A stretch of DNA of 64,000 nt from Actinomadura rifamycini DSM 43936 (GCF_000425065.1 NZ_AULB01000007.1:124001-188000), one strand, 5' to 3'. Counted from the stretch's first letter, positions 1 to 9,524 are shown. The notes: generated by a model from the sequence alone, not told the origin. Translations and numbers: made by a program.

Positions 1-2
1 CG

Positions 3-1991
3 ACGCTCGAGGTGGCGCGCGGCGGGTTCGCGACGGGCGCGGCCGCGGCGGGCGGCGCCCTGCTCGGCTTCGAGGCGGACGCGGCGCGGCGGGCCGGGGT
101 CCCCGCGCGGCGCGCGGCGCTGTTCCGGCGCATGCTCACCGAGGACGGCGTCCGCGAGCTGGAGGAACGCCTCGACGACGGCCGGTACGAGATCGTCCTG
201 CCGGAGGAGTCGGCGCTGCTCGTCGTGGCGTGGCTGCTGCGGGCCGGTGACCGGGCGGGCGCGCTGGAGGTGCTGGAGGAGATCGGCCCGTTCGCCGACC
301 GGCTGCGGTTCGCCCCGCGGCCCGGCGCGCAGCCCGCGGACGCGTCGCTCGTGCGCCGCGAGCCGGTCGGGGAGATCCGGCGGCGGATCGCCGGGCGCGG
401 CCCGAACGCGGCCGTCGAGACGATGAACGAGGCGCTCGCGGTGTGGAACCCGTTCGCCGACGAGCTGCTGGAGCACTGGCTGGAGACGGTCCGGGACGGG
501 CGCGTGCTCGCGGTCGAGCCGGACGGCTGGCGCGGGCGCGGCACCGCGCTGCTCGCCCGGTACGAGCGGCTGGCGGCCGAGCACACCCGCTGCACGAAGC
601 ACCGCCGGCCCAAGGAGAACGCGGCGGTCCTGCGGACGTCGCTGGCGGACGTCCTCGCGGGCCGCGCGCCGTCGCGGCTGCTGCGGCACGCGATCGCGTC
701 GATGGTCGCCCGGCGCGGGACGCCCGGATCGGCGGAGCACGCGGCGCTGCGCGGGCGGCAGGCGGCGGACGCCGCGCGGGGCACGCACCACGCGCTCGCG
801 CAGGTCGTCCTCGCCCGGCTGGCGGACGAACCGGACGACGCGGGCGTCCCGGCGGTCGAGCCGTTCGTCGGTCCGGTGACCGCGGACGAGGCGCGCCGCA
901 CGGGCGTGGCGGAGGGCACGCGGGTCCCGGACCGGCTGCGGGACACGGTCGAGACCGCGCTGGAGGCCCCGGTGGCGACGCTGGTGGAGCGCGGCGTCGT
1001 CCCGTCGGCGGAGGTGCTGGCGGCGCTCGTGCCGCAGCTGACCGCGGCGGCGACCTCGCAGGCGTACGCGGACCCGGCGCTGCAGCGGGTGATGGCGGCG
1101 ACGTACCGGGCGTTCCGGAACCGGCGGTCGCTGCTGCTGACGAACCTGGAGAGCCAGGTCCGGCTGCACGAACTGCCGTGGGTGCGGGCCGCCGAACGGC
1201 ACCGCGACGCGGGCGCCACCGCGCCGCGGGTGCGCGGCGTCCTGACCCGGCTCGCGGAGCTGGCGCTGCAGGGCTTCCCGGGCACGATCCTGCCGAACCC
1301 GCTGGTCGCGGAGCTCCGCGCCCTCGCCGAACGCGCGGGCCTGGACCTCCCGTTCGTGGAGGAACTCGCCGCGGACATCTTCATGGGGCGCTTCTCCGGC
1401 AAGTTCGCGAAGGCCGCCGCGCACGCGGGGGAACTCCTCGACGGCACCCTCTACGCCCGCTACTACGGCATCGACTACCGCGCCCTGGACGCGCGGCGGT
1501 TCGGCGACCTGTGCCGGGCCCGTTCCGGCGTGACGGGCCTCTGGTCGGTCGCCGGGAACGGGATGGTCATCGAGCAGGCGCAAATCCTGACGACGCACAA
1601 CCTGGCGTCCCTCGTGCACCCGGTCGGGGCGGACCCGCTGGACGGGTGGGACGGTCTCGCGCGCCGCGCGTTCGGCACCGCCTGCCGGCTCGTCCGGAAG
1701 GTGCACGGCGACCCGCACCCGCTCGGCGCGATCAAGGACGCGGCGTACGCGTGGCGGCAGGCGGTCTTCTTCCTGGCGCTGTGCGGGCTGAAGGAGCAGG
1801 TCGCGGTGGTCGCGTGGATGCAGGACGAACTGGACCGGCAGGCCCCGGGCGTCGTGCGGCGGCTCGATCCGGTGCTGGCGGGGCTGCGGCACGTCCTGGC
1901 GGGCGGGAGCCTCGACGACGGCGCGGCCCCGCCGCGCGTCCGGCGCCTGCTCGGCTGGTCGGCCGGCGGCCACTGGATGCGCGACGCCTGA
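3..1991 (+). CDS. Uncharacterised large protein, 5' end outside the window
   Basis: The reading frame is open to the left edge, so the real start lies upstream; the first internal start is GTG at 12, which has no clear ribosome binding site. At least 662 residues are present, ending in TGA. The protein is soluble-looking and rich in Ala, Arg and Leu with long helical stretches; I see no signal peptide, membrane segment, Walker motif or zinc ligand cluster. I do not recognise the family. It runs in the same direction as the SWIM/VWA/MoxR operon, 186 bases downstream, so it may belong to that system, but the gap carries no overlap that would prove cotranscription. Codon use matches its neighbours, with strong third-position GC. 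Confidence 0.75.
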   Translation, partial: TLEVARGGFATGAAAAGGALLGFEADAARRAGVPARRAALFRRMLTEDGVRELEERLDDGRYEIVLPEESALLVVAWLLRAGDRAGALEVLEEIGPFADRLRFAPRPGAQPADASLVRREPVGEIRRRIAGRGPNAAVETMNEALAVWNPFADELLEHWLETVRDGRVLAVEPDGWRGRGTALLARYERLAAEHTRCTKHRRPKENAAVLRTSLADVLAGRAPSRLLRHAIASMVARRGTPGSAEHAALRGRQAADAARGTHHALAQVVLARLADEPDDAGVPAVEPFVGPVTADEARRTGVAEGTRVPDRLRDTVETALEAPVATLVERGVVPSAEVLAALVPQLTAAATSQAYADPALQRVMAATYRAFRNRRSLLLTNLESQVRLHELPWVRAAERHRDAGATAPRVRGVLTRLAELALQGFPGTILPNPLVAELRALAERAGLDLPFVEELAADIFMGRFSGKFAKAAAHAGELLDGTLYARYYGIDYRALDARRFGDLCRARSGVTGLWSVAGNGMVIEQAQILTTHNLASLVHPVGADPLDGWDGLARRAFGTACRLVRKVHGDPHPLGAIKDAAYAWRQAVFFLALCGLKEQVAVVAWMQDELDRQAPGVVRRLDPVLAGLRHVLAGGSLDDGAAPPRVRRLLGWSAGGHWMRDA

Positions 1992-2177
1992 CGCTCCCCG
2001 GTCCGGTTCGTCCGATGGAGCTCTGCCTCCGCCCGTCACCGCCGCGGCGTGACGAACGCGCAGGTCGTCCCGGCTCCGTCCGGTCGGGGCCGGGTGGCGG
2101 TCACCGGTTTGTCGGACCTCGCTGCAAGTGTGGATCACGGCTGAACGGTTCGTGTTCCACCGGCGGGAGGTCGTGGT

Positions 2178-2654
2178 TTGGGCGTGTTCGAACGGTCGAG
2201 TTCGGTGCGGGTGGTCCCGCCCGTCCGGCCGCGGAAACTGGCGAAGGTGCCCTTCGTCGAACTCGCGGACGGGCGCCTCCAGGGCGTCGTGTCGAGCGGG
2301 TCGGACGTCGCTCGCGTGTACGTGTCGTCGATCACGGCGGGCACGCACGGGCTGAGCTGCAGCACCAACAACAACCGCCCGTGCGGCGGGCTGCGCGGGT
2401 CGTACCCCTGCAAGCACCTGCAGTCGCTCGTCGCCGAGGCCGTCCTGCAGTACGGGCGGGAGCGGGTCGGGCGGTACCTGAAGGTCGACGCGGGCGAGGA
2501 CGGCGACCTGGCCGGCGCGCTGAACGGGACGAAGGACGCGGCGCCCGCGGCCGTGGTGTTCAACCGGTTCCTGCGGCACCTGGCGTACCTGGAGGTGCCC
2601 GCGTCGCCGGAGCCGCTGCCCGAGATGCACTGGTTCCCGGGAGGGGCGCACTGA
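2178..2654 (+). CDS. Small SWIM-like zinc-finger protein
   Basis: The start is a TTG at 2178, chosen because GGGAGG at 2165-2170 sits seven bases upstream. The 158-residue product has Cys61, Cys69, Cys78 and His80; the C-x-H pair followed by a Leu-rich helix resembles the second half of SWIM domains (CxC...CxH), which bind zinc and mediate protein or DNA contacts. The usual first CxC pair is replaced by two spaced cysteines, so this is SWIM-like rather than canonical. It heads a tight operon: its TGA overlaps the next ATG by one base. In actinobacteria SWIM proteins recur beside MoxR, VWA and DUF5682 genes, which fits the genes that follow. It is shorter than typical SWIM partners of such clusters. 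Confidence 0.6.
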   Translation: MGVFERSSSVRVVPPVRPRKLAKVPFVELADGRLQGVVSSGSDVARVYVSSITAGTHGLSCSTNNNRPCGGLRGSYPCKHLQSLVAEAVLQYGRERVGRYLKVDAGEDGDLAGALNGTKDAAPAAVVFNRFLRHLAYLEVPASPEPLPEMHWFPGGAH

Positions 2655-4033
2655 TGCAGGCGGTGGGGCTCGAGGAGCTGACCGGCGGGACGCCCGCCGG
2701 GGTCGACGAGGCGCTCGGCCTGGTCGACGGGTTCGACGCGGCGCTGGCGGGCGGGTTCGGCCGGCTGGGCGCGGAGCAGGCGGCGGCGCTGGCCGCGCTG
2801 GCCGGGGCGCTCGCCGGGTCGCCGCTGGGCGGTCCGGCGGCCGAGGCGGCCGAGAAGATCGCCGCCGGGGCCGTCGCGGAGGCGCACCTGCTGACGCTGG
2901 CCGGGGCGCGGACGGCGCTGCTCGGCTCGGTGCACGACGCGCTGCTCGCGCGGCTGGACGGGGCCGCGGGCCGCACCCGCGCGGACGGCCCGGCCGCCGC
3001 GGGCGACGACATCGCCGCGAACCTGCTCGCCGGCTGCCGGTCCTGGCTGGCCGAACTGGCGATCGCGGGCTGGCGCGGCGTCGACCACGACCTGGTGTCG
3101 GCGGCCGACCAGTTCGTCGAGGGCCTGCTGAAGGAGCCGCGGCTGCGCGGCGCGGCCGTCCTGCTGGACGGGCTCGCGGCCGAACTGCGGGCGTCGTCGC
3201 CGGTCGCGGCGATGGAGGCGGTCCCGGAGCGCCGCTGGGCCGACCTGTGGGCGCGCGGGATGCTGCTGACCCGCGCGGGCGCCGCGGCCGCCGAGGCCGA
3301 ACCGGTGTCGGGACGGCTGCTGGTGCTGGGCGCGGACGTGCACGAACACGGCACGTCCGTCCAGGTGCAGGTGCACGGCGTGCTGGAGGTCGCCGGCGGC
3401 GACGCGCGGCTCGTCCGGACGTCCGTGGCGGCGTCGAAGGTCGACACCATCACGGGGCCGCAGATGTGGCGCCTCCTCGACGCCCACCCGACCCTGCTCA
3501 AGGCGCTCGCGGAACGCCGGTGCCTCAACGTCGCGGACATGGCGCTCCGTCCGGGCGGTGACCTCATCTGGGACGACGCGAAAGCGCGCGCGGGCAAGGA
3601 GGCGGATCCCTTTGCGGTGGCACGGGTGCAGCTTGCGGAGGCGGTCGCGCCGGGGCCGCCGCCGCTGGACCGGCACCCGGTGCGCATCGCCGAGCCGGTG
3701 TTCCTGGAGGGGTACGCGGTGAACGGCACCGCCCTCGAACTGGACGGACGCGCGATCGACCTCGACGTCGAGCGGCTGCCCGCGTGCGGCCCCGTCACCC
3801 CCGACCTCGTGCGGGCCTCGTCGTCCTGCATCGGGCTCGTCCGGTGGGACGCCGGCACGTGGCGCGTGCAGCCGCTGGCCGTCCGGGCGACGGTGAAGAA
3901 GAAGCCGGTCGAGGCGTGCACGGGCGACTGGGCGCTCGGCCCCACGGACCCGAAGGTGCTCAAGGCGGCCAACCGGACCGGCGACGCCGTCGGCGTGCTG
4001 CGCGAGCGGGCGGGACGGTTGCTGCGCAAATGA
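2654..4033 (+). CDS. Uncharacterised 459-aa operon protein
   Basis: ATG at 2654 overlaps the preceding TGA by one base, and the terminal TGA overlaps the ATG of the VWA gene in an ATGA arrangement, so translation is probably coupled on both sides. The first half is Ala/Leu-rich and helical (roughly residues 1-210). The second half has alternating hydrophobic residues suggestive of beta structure and three cysteines late in the protein. No catalytic motif is apparent and I do not recognise the family. Its position between a SWIM-like protein and a VWA/MoxR pair suggests it is a subunit or adaptor of that assembly, which is inference from context only. Confidence 0.8.
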   Translation: MQAVGLEELTGGTPAGVDEALGLVDGFDAALAGGFGRLGAEQAAALAALAGALAGSPLGGPAAEAAEKIAAGAVAEAHLLTLAGARTALLGSVHDALLARLDGAAGRTRADGPAAAGDDIAANLLAGCRSWLAELAIAGWRGVDHDLVSAADQFVEGLLKEPRLRGAAVLLDGLAAELRASSPVAAMEAVPERRWADLWARGMLLTRAGAAAAEAEPVSGRLLVLGADVHEHGTSVQVQVHGVLEVAGGDARLVRTSVAASKVDTITGPQMWRLLDAHPTLLKALAERRCLNVADMALRPGGDLIWDDAKARAGKEADPFAVARVQLAEAVAPGPPPLDRHPVRIAEPVFLEGYAVNGTALELDGRAIDLDVERLPACGPVTPDLVRASSSCIGLVRWDAGTWRVQPLAVRATVKKKPVEACTGDWALGPTDPKVLKAANRTGDAVGVLRERAGRLLRK

Positions 4034-5517
4034 GCGATATCGAGGAGAAGCGGCGGCAGGTGCTGTACTGGCGGCTGCTGGCCCGCCTGTTCGAGCCCGA
4101 GGAGCAGCCCGCGCTGGAGTCGTCGAGCGTCGCGATCGTGGACGACCTCGGCCTCCCGCCCGCACTGCTCGCCCCGGGCGTTTCGGTCGACGGCCTGGTC
4201 CAGCGCTTCCCGGACCTCGGCCCCGAGTTCGAGGCGCTCGCCGACCTCGCCGAGCCCCCGGCCGCGCCGGACGTCCCGTCCGCATCCCCGCAGGCGGGCG
4301 CCCCCGCCGGGGCGGGCGAGGCGGCCGGACGACCGGCGCCCCCCGCGGCACCGCCCGACGATGCGGCGGACGCGGAAGCATCCCCGGGCGCGGACGACGA
4401 TGCGGCGGACGCGAATGCGCCCGCCGGGGCCGGGGGCATCGTCGCCGGTGACTCGGCCGGTGGTGTGGAGGAGGGTGACGGCGGTTCGGTGCGGCGGGCG
4501 GCGCTGATGTCGAAGCTGCTGCTCAACGTGTTCTCGACCGGGGCCGGCGCGGTGTCGGCGACGCAGCTCGCCGACTGGCAGCGGGACGCCGGGTGGCTGA
4601 AGTGCGCGCTCGGCGACGAGGGCGGCCGGGAGGTCGCGGGGACGCTGTCGGAGCTGGAGGGCGACCTCGTGCGGCGGATGGCGCTGCGGGAGGTGCTGTC
4701 GGACTCGCGGCTGGCGGGGCGGCTGTCGCCGAGCATGTCGCTGATCGAGCAGCTCCTGCGGGACAAGGCGAACCTGTCGGGGGTCGCGCTGGCCAACGCG
4801 AAGGCGCTGATCCGCCGGTTCGTCGACGAGGTCGCCGAGGTGCTGCGGACGCAGGTGCAGCAGACGAGCACGGGCGTCATCGACCGGTCGGTGCCGCCGA
4901 AGCGGGTGTTCCGCAACCTCGACCTCGACCGGACGATCTGGAAGAACCTGCCGAACTGGAGCCCGGAGGACGAGCGGCTCTACGTCGACAAGCTGTTCTA
5001 CCGGCGCACGGCGAAGCGGACGACGCCCGCGAAGATGATCGTGGTGGTGGACCAGTCGGGGTCGATGGTCGACTCGATGGTGAACTGCACGATCCTGGCG
5101 TCGATCTTCGCGGGGCTGCCGAAGGTGGACGTGCACCTGGTGGCGTACGACACGCGGGCGCTGGACCTGACGCCGTGGGTGCACGACCCGTTCGAGGTGC
5201 TGCTGCGCACGCGGTTGGGCGGCGGGACGGACGGGCGCGTCGCGCTGGAGCTGGCCCGGCCCAAGATCACCGATCCGCGCAACACGGTCGTGGTGTGGAT
5301 CTCCGACTTCTACGAATGGGCGGGCGAGGCGATCTTCGCCCAGTTCGAGGCGGTGCACCGGTCGGGGGCGAAGTTCATCCCGGTCGGGTCGGTGAACAGC
5401 TCGGGGAGCGCGGTGGTGAACCCGTGGTTCCGGGAGCGGTTCAAGGGGCTCGGGACCCCGGTGCTCTCGGGCCGCATCCAGAAGCTCGTGACCGAACTGA
5501 AGAACTTCCTGGCCTGA
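4030..5517 (+). CDS. VWA domain protein of a MoxR-type system
   Basis: The ATG at 4030 overlaps the upstream stop (ATGA). The open frame extends further upstream, but only as a shadow of the previous gene. The 495-residue product has a helical N-terminus, an Ala/Pro/Asp-rich linker at about 75-150, a helical middle, and a C-terminal von Willebrand A domain. The MIDAS metal site is readable: DQSGS at residues 341-345, the GGGTDG threonine loop about 60 residues later, and the ISDF aspartate further on. VWA proteins of this type bind targets and act with MoxR AAA+ ATPases, and the ATPase gene follows after 28 bases. It is cytoplasmic by appearance, with no signal peptide. Substrate unknown. Confidence 0.9.
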   Translation: MSDIEEKRRQVLYWRLLARLFEPEEQPALESSSVAIVDDLGLPPALLAPGVSVDGLVQRFPDLGPEFEALADLAEPPAAPDVPSASPQAGAPAGAGEAAGRPAPPAAPPDDAADAEASPGADDDAADANAPAGAGGIVAGDSAGGVEEGDGGSVRRAALMSKLLLNVFSTGAGAVSATQLADWQRDAGWLKCALGDEGGREVAGTLSELEGDLVRRMALREVLSDSRLAGRLSPSMSLIEQLLRDKANLSGVALANAKALIRRFVDEVAEVLRTQVQQTSTGVIDRSVPPKRVFRNLDLDRTIWKNLPNWSPEDERLYVDKLFYRRTAKRTTPAKMIVVVDQSGSMVDSMVNCTILASIFAGLPKVDVHLVAYDTRALDLTPWVHDPFEVLLRTRLGGGTDGRVALELARPKITDPRNTVVVWISDFYEWAGEAIFAQFEAVHRSGAKFIPVGSVNSSGSAVVNPWFRERFKGLGTPVLSGRIQKLVTELKNFLA

Positions 5518-5545
5518 GGCCAGGGCACAGACGATGAGGAGAGCG

Positions 5546-6655
5546 ATGTCCGAGATGCTGCGCGCCCCCGCCGAGGTCAAGTACGCCGAGGAGCTCGACT
5601 ACCTGGAGTCGGTGGACGACGGCCCGAAGCCGTTCGCGTGGCGGCTGTCGCCCCGGATGGTGCGGCTGTTCGTGCTCGGGTCGGAGCGGGCGGACGGCCT
5701 CGACCGGGAGATCCCGCAGAAGTGGTTCGGCGACCGCAGCTTCGTGGAGCGGAGCATCGTGACGCTGGCGTCGGACCGGGGGCTGCTGCTGATCGGCGAC
5801 CCGGGCACCGGCAAGAGCTGGCTGGCGGAGCTGCTGTCGGCGGCGATCTGCCGGAACTCGACGCTGGTCGTGCAGGGCACGGCCGGCACCACCGAGGACC
5901 ACATCAAGTACTCGTGGAACGTGTCCATGGTGATCGCGAAGGGGCAGTCGCGGGAGGCGATGATCCCGTCGCCGATCATGACGGCGATGGAGTCGGGGGT
6001 GATCGGCCGGTTCGAGGAGCTGACCCGCTCGACGAGCGACGTGCAGGACGCGCTGATCTCGATCCTGTCGGAGAAGTACGTGTCGATCCCCGAGCTGGAC
6101 GACGACAACATCGTGTTCGCGCAGCCCGGGTTCTCGATCATCGCGACGGCGAACAGCCGCGACCGGGGCGTGAACGACCTGTCGTCCGCGCTGAAGCGGC
6201 GGTTCAACTTCGTGCGCATCCCGGTGGTGACGAACAAGAAGAGCGAGGCGGAGATCGTCCGGTTCCGGACGGCGGAGCTGCTGCGCCGCCACGAGATCGA
6301 CCTGGAGGTGCCGCCGACGCTGCTGGACGTCCTGCTGCAGAGCTTCTCCGACCTGCGGGCCGCCGCCGAGTCGGCGACCAGCGACGACGAGAAGCTGGAG
6401 TCGGCGCTGTCGACGGCCGAGCAGATCGGCGTGCTGGAGGACGCGATCCTGCACAGCCAGTTCTTCGGCGACCGGACGCTGACGGCGGAGACGCTCGGCA
6501 GTTCGCTCGTCGGGTCGCTGGCCCGCCGCTCCCCGGAGGACCTGGCGATCCTCAACAAGTTCTGGCACGGGGTCGTCGAGCCGCGCGGCAAGGACGACGG
6601 CACGTGGCGGGGCTTCCTGGAGGGCGGCCGCGACACCATCGCGACGCTCTCATGA
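5546..6655 (+). CDS. MoxR-type AAA+ ATPase
   Basis: Walker A GDPGTGKS lies near residues 84-91, a Walker B-like hydrophobic-FEE stretch near 152-158 and sensor-1 IIATAN near 198-203, giving a MoxR/RavA-like AAA+ ATPase of 369 residues. I chose ATG 5546, preceded by AGGAG at 5537-5541; an in-frame ATG at 5534 would add four residues and cannot be excluded. MoxR ATPases act as chaperone-like remodelers that work with VWA proteins, and here the VWA gene lies immediately upstream. The stop overlaps the next ATG (ATGA at 6652). The Walker B acidic pair is Glu-Glu instead of the common Asp-Glu, a variation seen in diverged AAA+ members. ATP hydrolysis is likely but not certain. Confidence 0.92.
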   Translation: MSEMLRAPAEVKYAEELDYLESVDDGPKPFAWRLSPRMVRLFVLGSERADGLDREIPQKWFGDRSFVERSIVTLASDRGLLLIGDPGTGKSWLAELLSAAICRNSTLVVQGTAGTTEDHIKYSWNVSMVIAKGQSREAMIPSPIMTAMESGVIGRFEELTRSTSDVQDALISILSEKYVSIPELDDDNIVFAQPGFSIIATANSRDRGVNDLSSALKRRFNFVRIPVVTNKKSEAEIVRFRTAELLRRHEIDLEVPPTLLDVLLQSFSDLRAAAESATSDDEKLESALSTAEQIGVLEDAILHSQFFGDRTLTAETLGSSLVGSLARRSPEDLAILNKFWHGVVEPRGKDDGTWRGFLEGGRDTIATLS

Positions 6656-9477
6656 CCGGAACCGCCACGAAGGGCACGGCCGCGGGGGTGTTCGGCCCGC
6701 TCCGCGAGCAGCTGCTGGACGCGGCGCGCGCGTTCGGGGACGGCGAGGCCGCCGGGGACGGCGTCGCGCGGCTCCTCGCCGGCATGGTCGACGACGTCGA
6801 CCGGGCGCTCCGGGAGGAACTGGAGATCTTCCCGGTGTGCCACCATTCGCCCGCGTCGGCGCTGGCGATGGCGCGGCGGCTGCGGGAGAAGCGGCCGAAG
6901 GTCGTCTACCTGGAGCTGTGCGAGGACTTCGCGCCGCTGCTGGCGGAGCTGAAGAACTGCCGGCTGCCGGTGGCGCTGCAGTCGTTCGCGAACGAGCTCG
7001 ACGGGTTCCCGAAGAAGTGGGCGCCGCTGAGCGTGGTCGCGCCGATCACCGAGGCGTCCGCCGAGTACCAGGCGATCGCGTACGCGCAGGAGACCGACGG
7101 GGTGGAGCTGGTGCTGGTCGACCGGTCCACCGACCACGTCTACCAGTGGGACCCGCCCGAGTCCGACGGCCCCGCCGGACCGGACGTCCCGGACGGGTCC
7201 GGCGACGAGGACGGGCTGCACGGCGACGCCGTCGGAATCGAGATCGGCGACCTGCGGCCCGGGTTCGCGGAGCTGGAGGAGCACCTGCTGCACCACGGGA
7301 AGGTGCGGCACTGGTCGGAGTGGTGGGACCAGTACGTCGAGCAGCCGCTCGTGGGCGCCGACTACGCCACGTACCGGCAGGTCATGACGCTGATCGGCAG
7401 CCTGTTCCGGCGGCTGGACCCGCACGCCCGCAACCGGGAGCGCAACGAGCGCCGCGAGCGGTTCATGTGGACGCGGATGCGCGAGCACATCGCCGCGACC
7501 GGCGCCGACCCGGCCGACTGCCTGTACGTGTGCGGCGCGGCGCACGCCGTCAGCCGGGTCGACGGGTTCGGGCTGCGCCCGGAGGCGGCGGAGCCGTTCG
7601 ACATCCCGCCGCGCACCGGCACGAAGTGGCGGTACGGGCTGATCCCGTCGAGCCATTCGGCGATCGAGGCGCAGTTCGGGCTGGCGTCGGGGTCGGTGTC
7701 GATCGCGGCGGCGACGTTCGCGAAGGCCGTCAAGCGGGGCGGGGTGGCGCCGTTCCGGCTGAAGGGGCAGCGGGGCGCGTCCGCCGCCGGGCGGAAGAAG
7801 GCGCCCGCGCCGGCCGTCCCGGCGGGCGCGGGCGCCGCGGACCGGTTGTCGGGGTTCCTGGCCCGGCCGCCCGCCCTCGACCCGCTGGACGAGTCGGAGC
7901 TGCTCGGCTGGTGCGTCGACATCGTCGGGCTCGCCCGCCGCAACGGGTACCTGGCGTCGACCGCCGACGCGATCGCCGTGTTCGAGACGTCCGTGCTGCT
8001 CGCCGGGATGCGGGGCCGGACCCGCCCGACCCCGTACGACTTCCAGGACGCCGCCGTCACCTGCATCGAGAAGGACCGGGTGCCGGGGCGGCGGGACGTG
8101 GCGCGGCTGTGCGAGATCCTGCTCGGCGGCGACCGGGTCGGGCAGGTCGGGTACGAGTCGCTGCCGCCGCTGGCCCGCGACGTCCTCGACCGGCTGGAGC
8201 CGCTGGGCCTCGACCTGGGCAAGCGGACGGTGCAGCGGGCGCTGCTGAACCTCGACGCCGATCCCGCCCTGCGCCCGTGCTCCGACCTGCTGTGGGTGCT
8301 GCGGCGGCTGCTGCCCGACGACGCCGTCCGCCCGATCATGGGGGCGCGGGAGCTGGGCGAGCGGTCGATCCAGGAGAGCTGGGACCTCGCGATCGGCCGC
8401 AACCAGCGGTCGCTCGTCGAGCTCGGCTACGAGGGCGTCACCGCCGAGCAGGTCCTCGAGCGGCGGCTGCGGCGCGCCGTGTACGACCCGAAGGCGACGG
8501 CGGCCGCGGCGCTGCGCGCGGTCGAGGACGCCGTGGTGTACCTGGACGCGGGGCGGTTCGCCGACGAGCTGGGCGCGCGGGCCGTCGAGCTGCTGGCCGC
8601 CGAGCGGACCGTGGACGACGCGCCCGAGGTGCTGCGCCGGATCCGGCGGCTCCTCGCGCACTACCGCGCGACCGAGCCGGAGCTGCCGGAGTGGTGCCGC
8701 GAGTTCGTCACCGCCGGGTACGCGCACTACTGCACGCTGCTGCCGACGGCGTTCGTGGACGAGCACTCGGGCGTCCGGCAGGTCGCGGCGATGCTCGGGT
8801 TCCTGCTCGGGATGGAGAGCCTCGCGCTGTCGCTCGGCTGCGACCGGGCGCAGCTCGAGCTGGCGGTGCGGCAGTCGCATCCGGAGGCGCCCGCGAAGGT
8901 CGCGCTGCTGTGGGCGGCGAAGTCGCAGCTCGGCCTGATGCCGCTGGCGGACGTGCGGGCCCAGTGCGACGAGCTGCTGGCGTCGCCGCTGTCGGTGCCG
9001 TCGTTCCCGCACTACCTGAGCGGTTTCGTGCAGGCCCTCGATCCCGCGCCGGGGCTGGCGCCGCTCGTCGTCGAGGTCCTGTCGAAGGCGTTCGGGCGGC
9101 TCCCGGACCGGGTGCTGCTGCCCTGGCTGCCGAAGCTGATCACGACGTTGAAGGACCACGCGCGGGAGATGGTGCCCGTGCTCGTCCACGAGGCGTCCCG
9201 CACGTTCCCGGGTTCCCTTCCGGCCCTGGACGCGTGGACGCCCCCGTGGTCGGGCGACGCGGAGGCCCCGGCGGCGGCCGCTCCGTCGGCGGCGTCCGGT
9301 CCGGTGGCGAACCTGCTGGCGGGGCGCCCGGCGACGACCGAGGCCGTCGCCGCCCTGCTGGGCCACCCGGTGGAGTGGCGCTCGGCCCCGGCCGCCGCAG
9401 GCGGCGGTGAGGCCGCGGCCCTGGTGGCGCGGCACCCCGAGGCACCGGAGGCCGTCGCGGCCCTGCTCGCCCGGTAG
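6652..9477 (+). CDS. DUF5682 family protein (TraB/ChaN/EreA-like N-terminal half)
   Basis: The ATG overlaps the ATPase stop. The 941-residue protein opens with FPVCHHSP around residues 60-67, a hydrophobic strand with Glu-rich YLELCED near 86-92, and later CGAAHAV; this His/Glu pattern is that of DUF5682, a family I place in the TraB/ChaN/erythromycin-esterase-like superfamily of putative metal-dependent hydrolases. The second half (about 400-941) is helical, possibly repeat-like, and ends in a Pro/Ala-rich stretch. DUF5682 genes recur with SWIM, VWA and MoxR genes in actinobacteria. It is the last operon gene, and a strong hairpin follows. The actual substrate is unknown; hydrolase activity is an inference from family fold. 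Confidence 0.85.
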   Translation: MTGTATKGTAAGVFGPLREQLLDAARAFGDGEAAGDGVARLLAGMVDDVDRALREELEIFPVCHHSPASALAMARRLREKRPKVVYLELCEDFAPLLAELKNCRLPVALQSFANELDGFPKKWAPLSVVAPITEASAEYQAIAYAQETDGVELVLVDRSTDHVYQWDPPESDGPAGPDVPDGSGDEDGLHGDAVGIEIGDLRPGFAELEEHLLHHGKVRHWSEWWDQYVEQPLVGADYATYRQVMTLIGSLFRRLDPHARNRERNERRERFMWTRMREHIAATGADPADCLYVCGAAHAVSRVDGFGLRPEAAEPFDIPPRTGTKWRYGLIPSSHSAIEAQFGLASGSVSIAAATFAKAVKRGGVAPFRLKGQRGASAAGRKKAPAPAVPAGAGAADRLSGFLARPPALDPLDESELLGWCVDIVGLARRNGYLASTADAIAVFETSVLLAGMRGRTRPTPYDFQDAAVTCIEKDRVPGRRDVARLCEILLGGDRVGQVGYESLPPLARDVLDRLEPLGLDLGKRTVQRALLNLDADPALRPCSDLLWVLRRLLPDDAVRPIMGARELGERSIQESWDLAIGRNQRSLVELGYEGVTAEQVLERRLRRAVYDPKATAAAALRAVEDAVVYLDAGRFADELGARAVELLAAERTVDDAPEVLRRIRRLLAHYRATEPELPEWCREFVTAGYAHYCTLLPTAFVDEHSGVRQVAAMLGFLLGMESLALSLGCDRAQLELAVRQSHPEAPAKVALLWAAKSQLGLMPLADVRAQCDELLASPLSVPSFPHYLSGFVQALDPAPGLAPLVVEVLSKAFGRLPDRVLLPWLPKLITTLKDHAREMVPVLVHEASRTFPGSLPALDAWTPPWSGDAEAPAAAAPSAASGPVANLLAGRPATTEAVAALLGHPVEWRSAPAAAGGGEAAALVARHPEAPEAVAALLAR

Positions 9478-9489
9478 CGGCGCACGAAA

Positions 9490-9524
9490 CCGGTGCCGCG
9501 GCGGGCCGGCCGCCGCGGCACCGG
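9490..9524 (+). terminator. Terminator-like hairpin after the MoxR/DUF5682 operon
   Basis: Perfect 14-bp inverted repeat, CCGGTGCCGCGGCG at 9490-9503 and its complement at 9511-9524, around a 7-base loop, starting 13 bases after the DUF5682 stop. There is no T-run, which is common for actinobacterial terminators. Confidence 0.75.

Noticed and set aside
443..4033. Plus frame of 1196 codons covering genes 1-3
   Set aside because: Only its last 460 codons are real, starting at ATG 2654; the earlier part is an out-of-frame reading of gene 1.
2135..4381. Very long minus-strand open frame (about 748 codons) opposite the SWIM/VWA operon
   Set aside because: Shadow frame produced by high GC; codon bias and real protein motifs are on the plus strand, and it crosses three genes.
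5534..5546. ATG 5534 as start of the MoxR ATPase
   Set aside because: Kept only as an alternative, because AGGAG fits ATG 5546 better; the difference is four residues.
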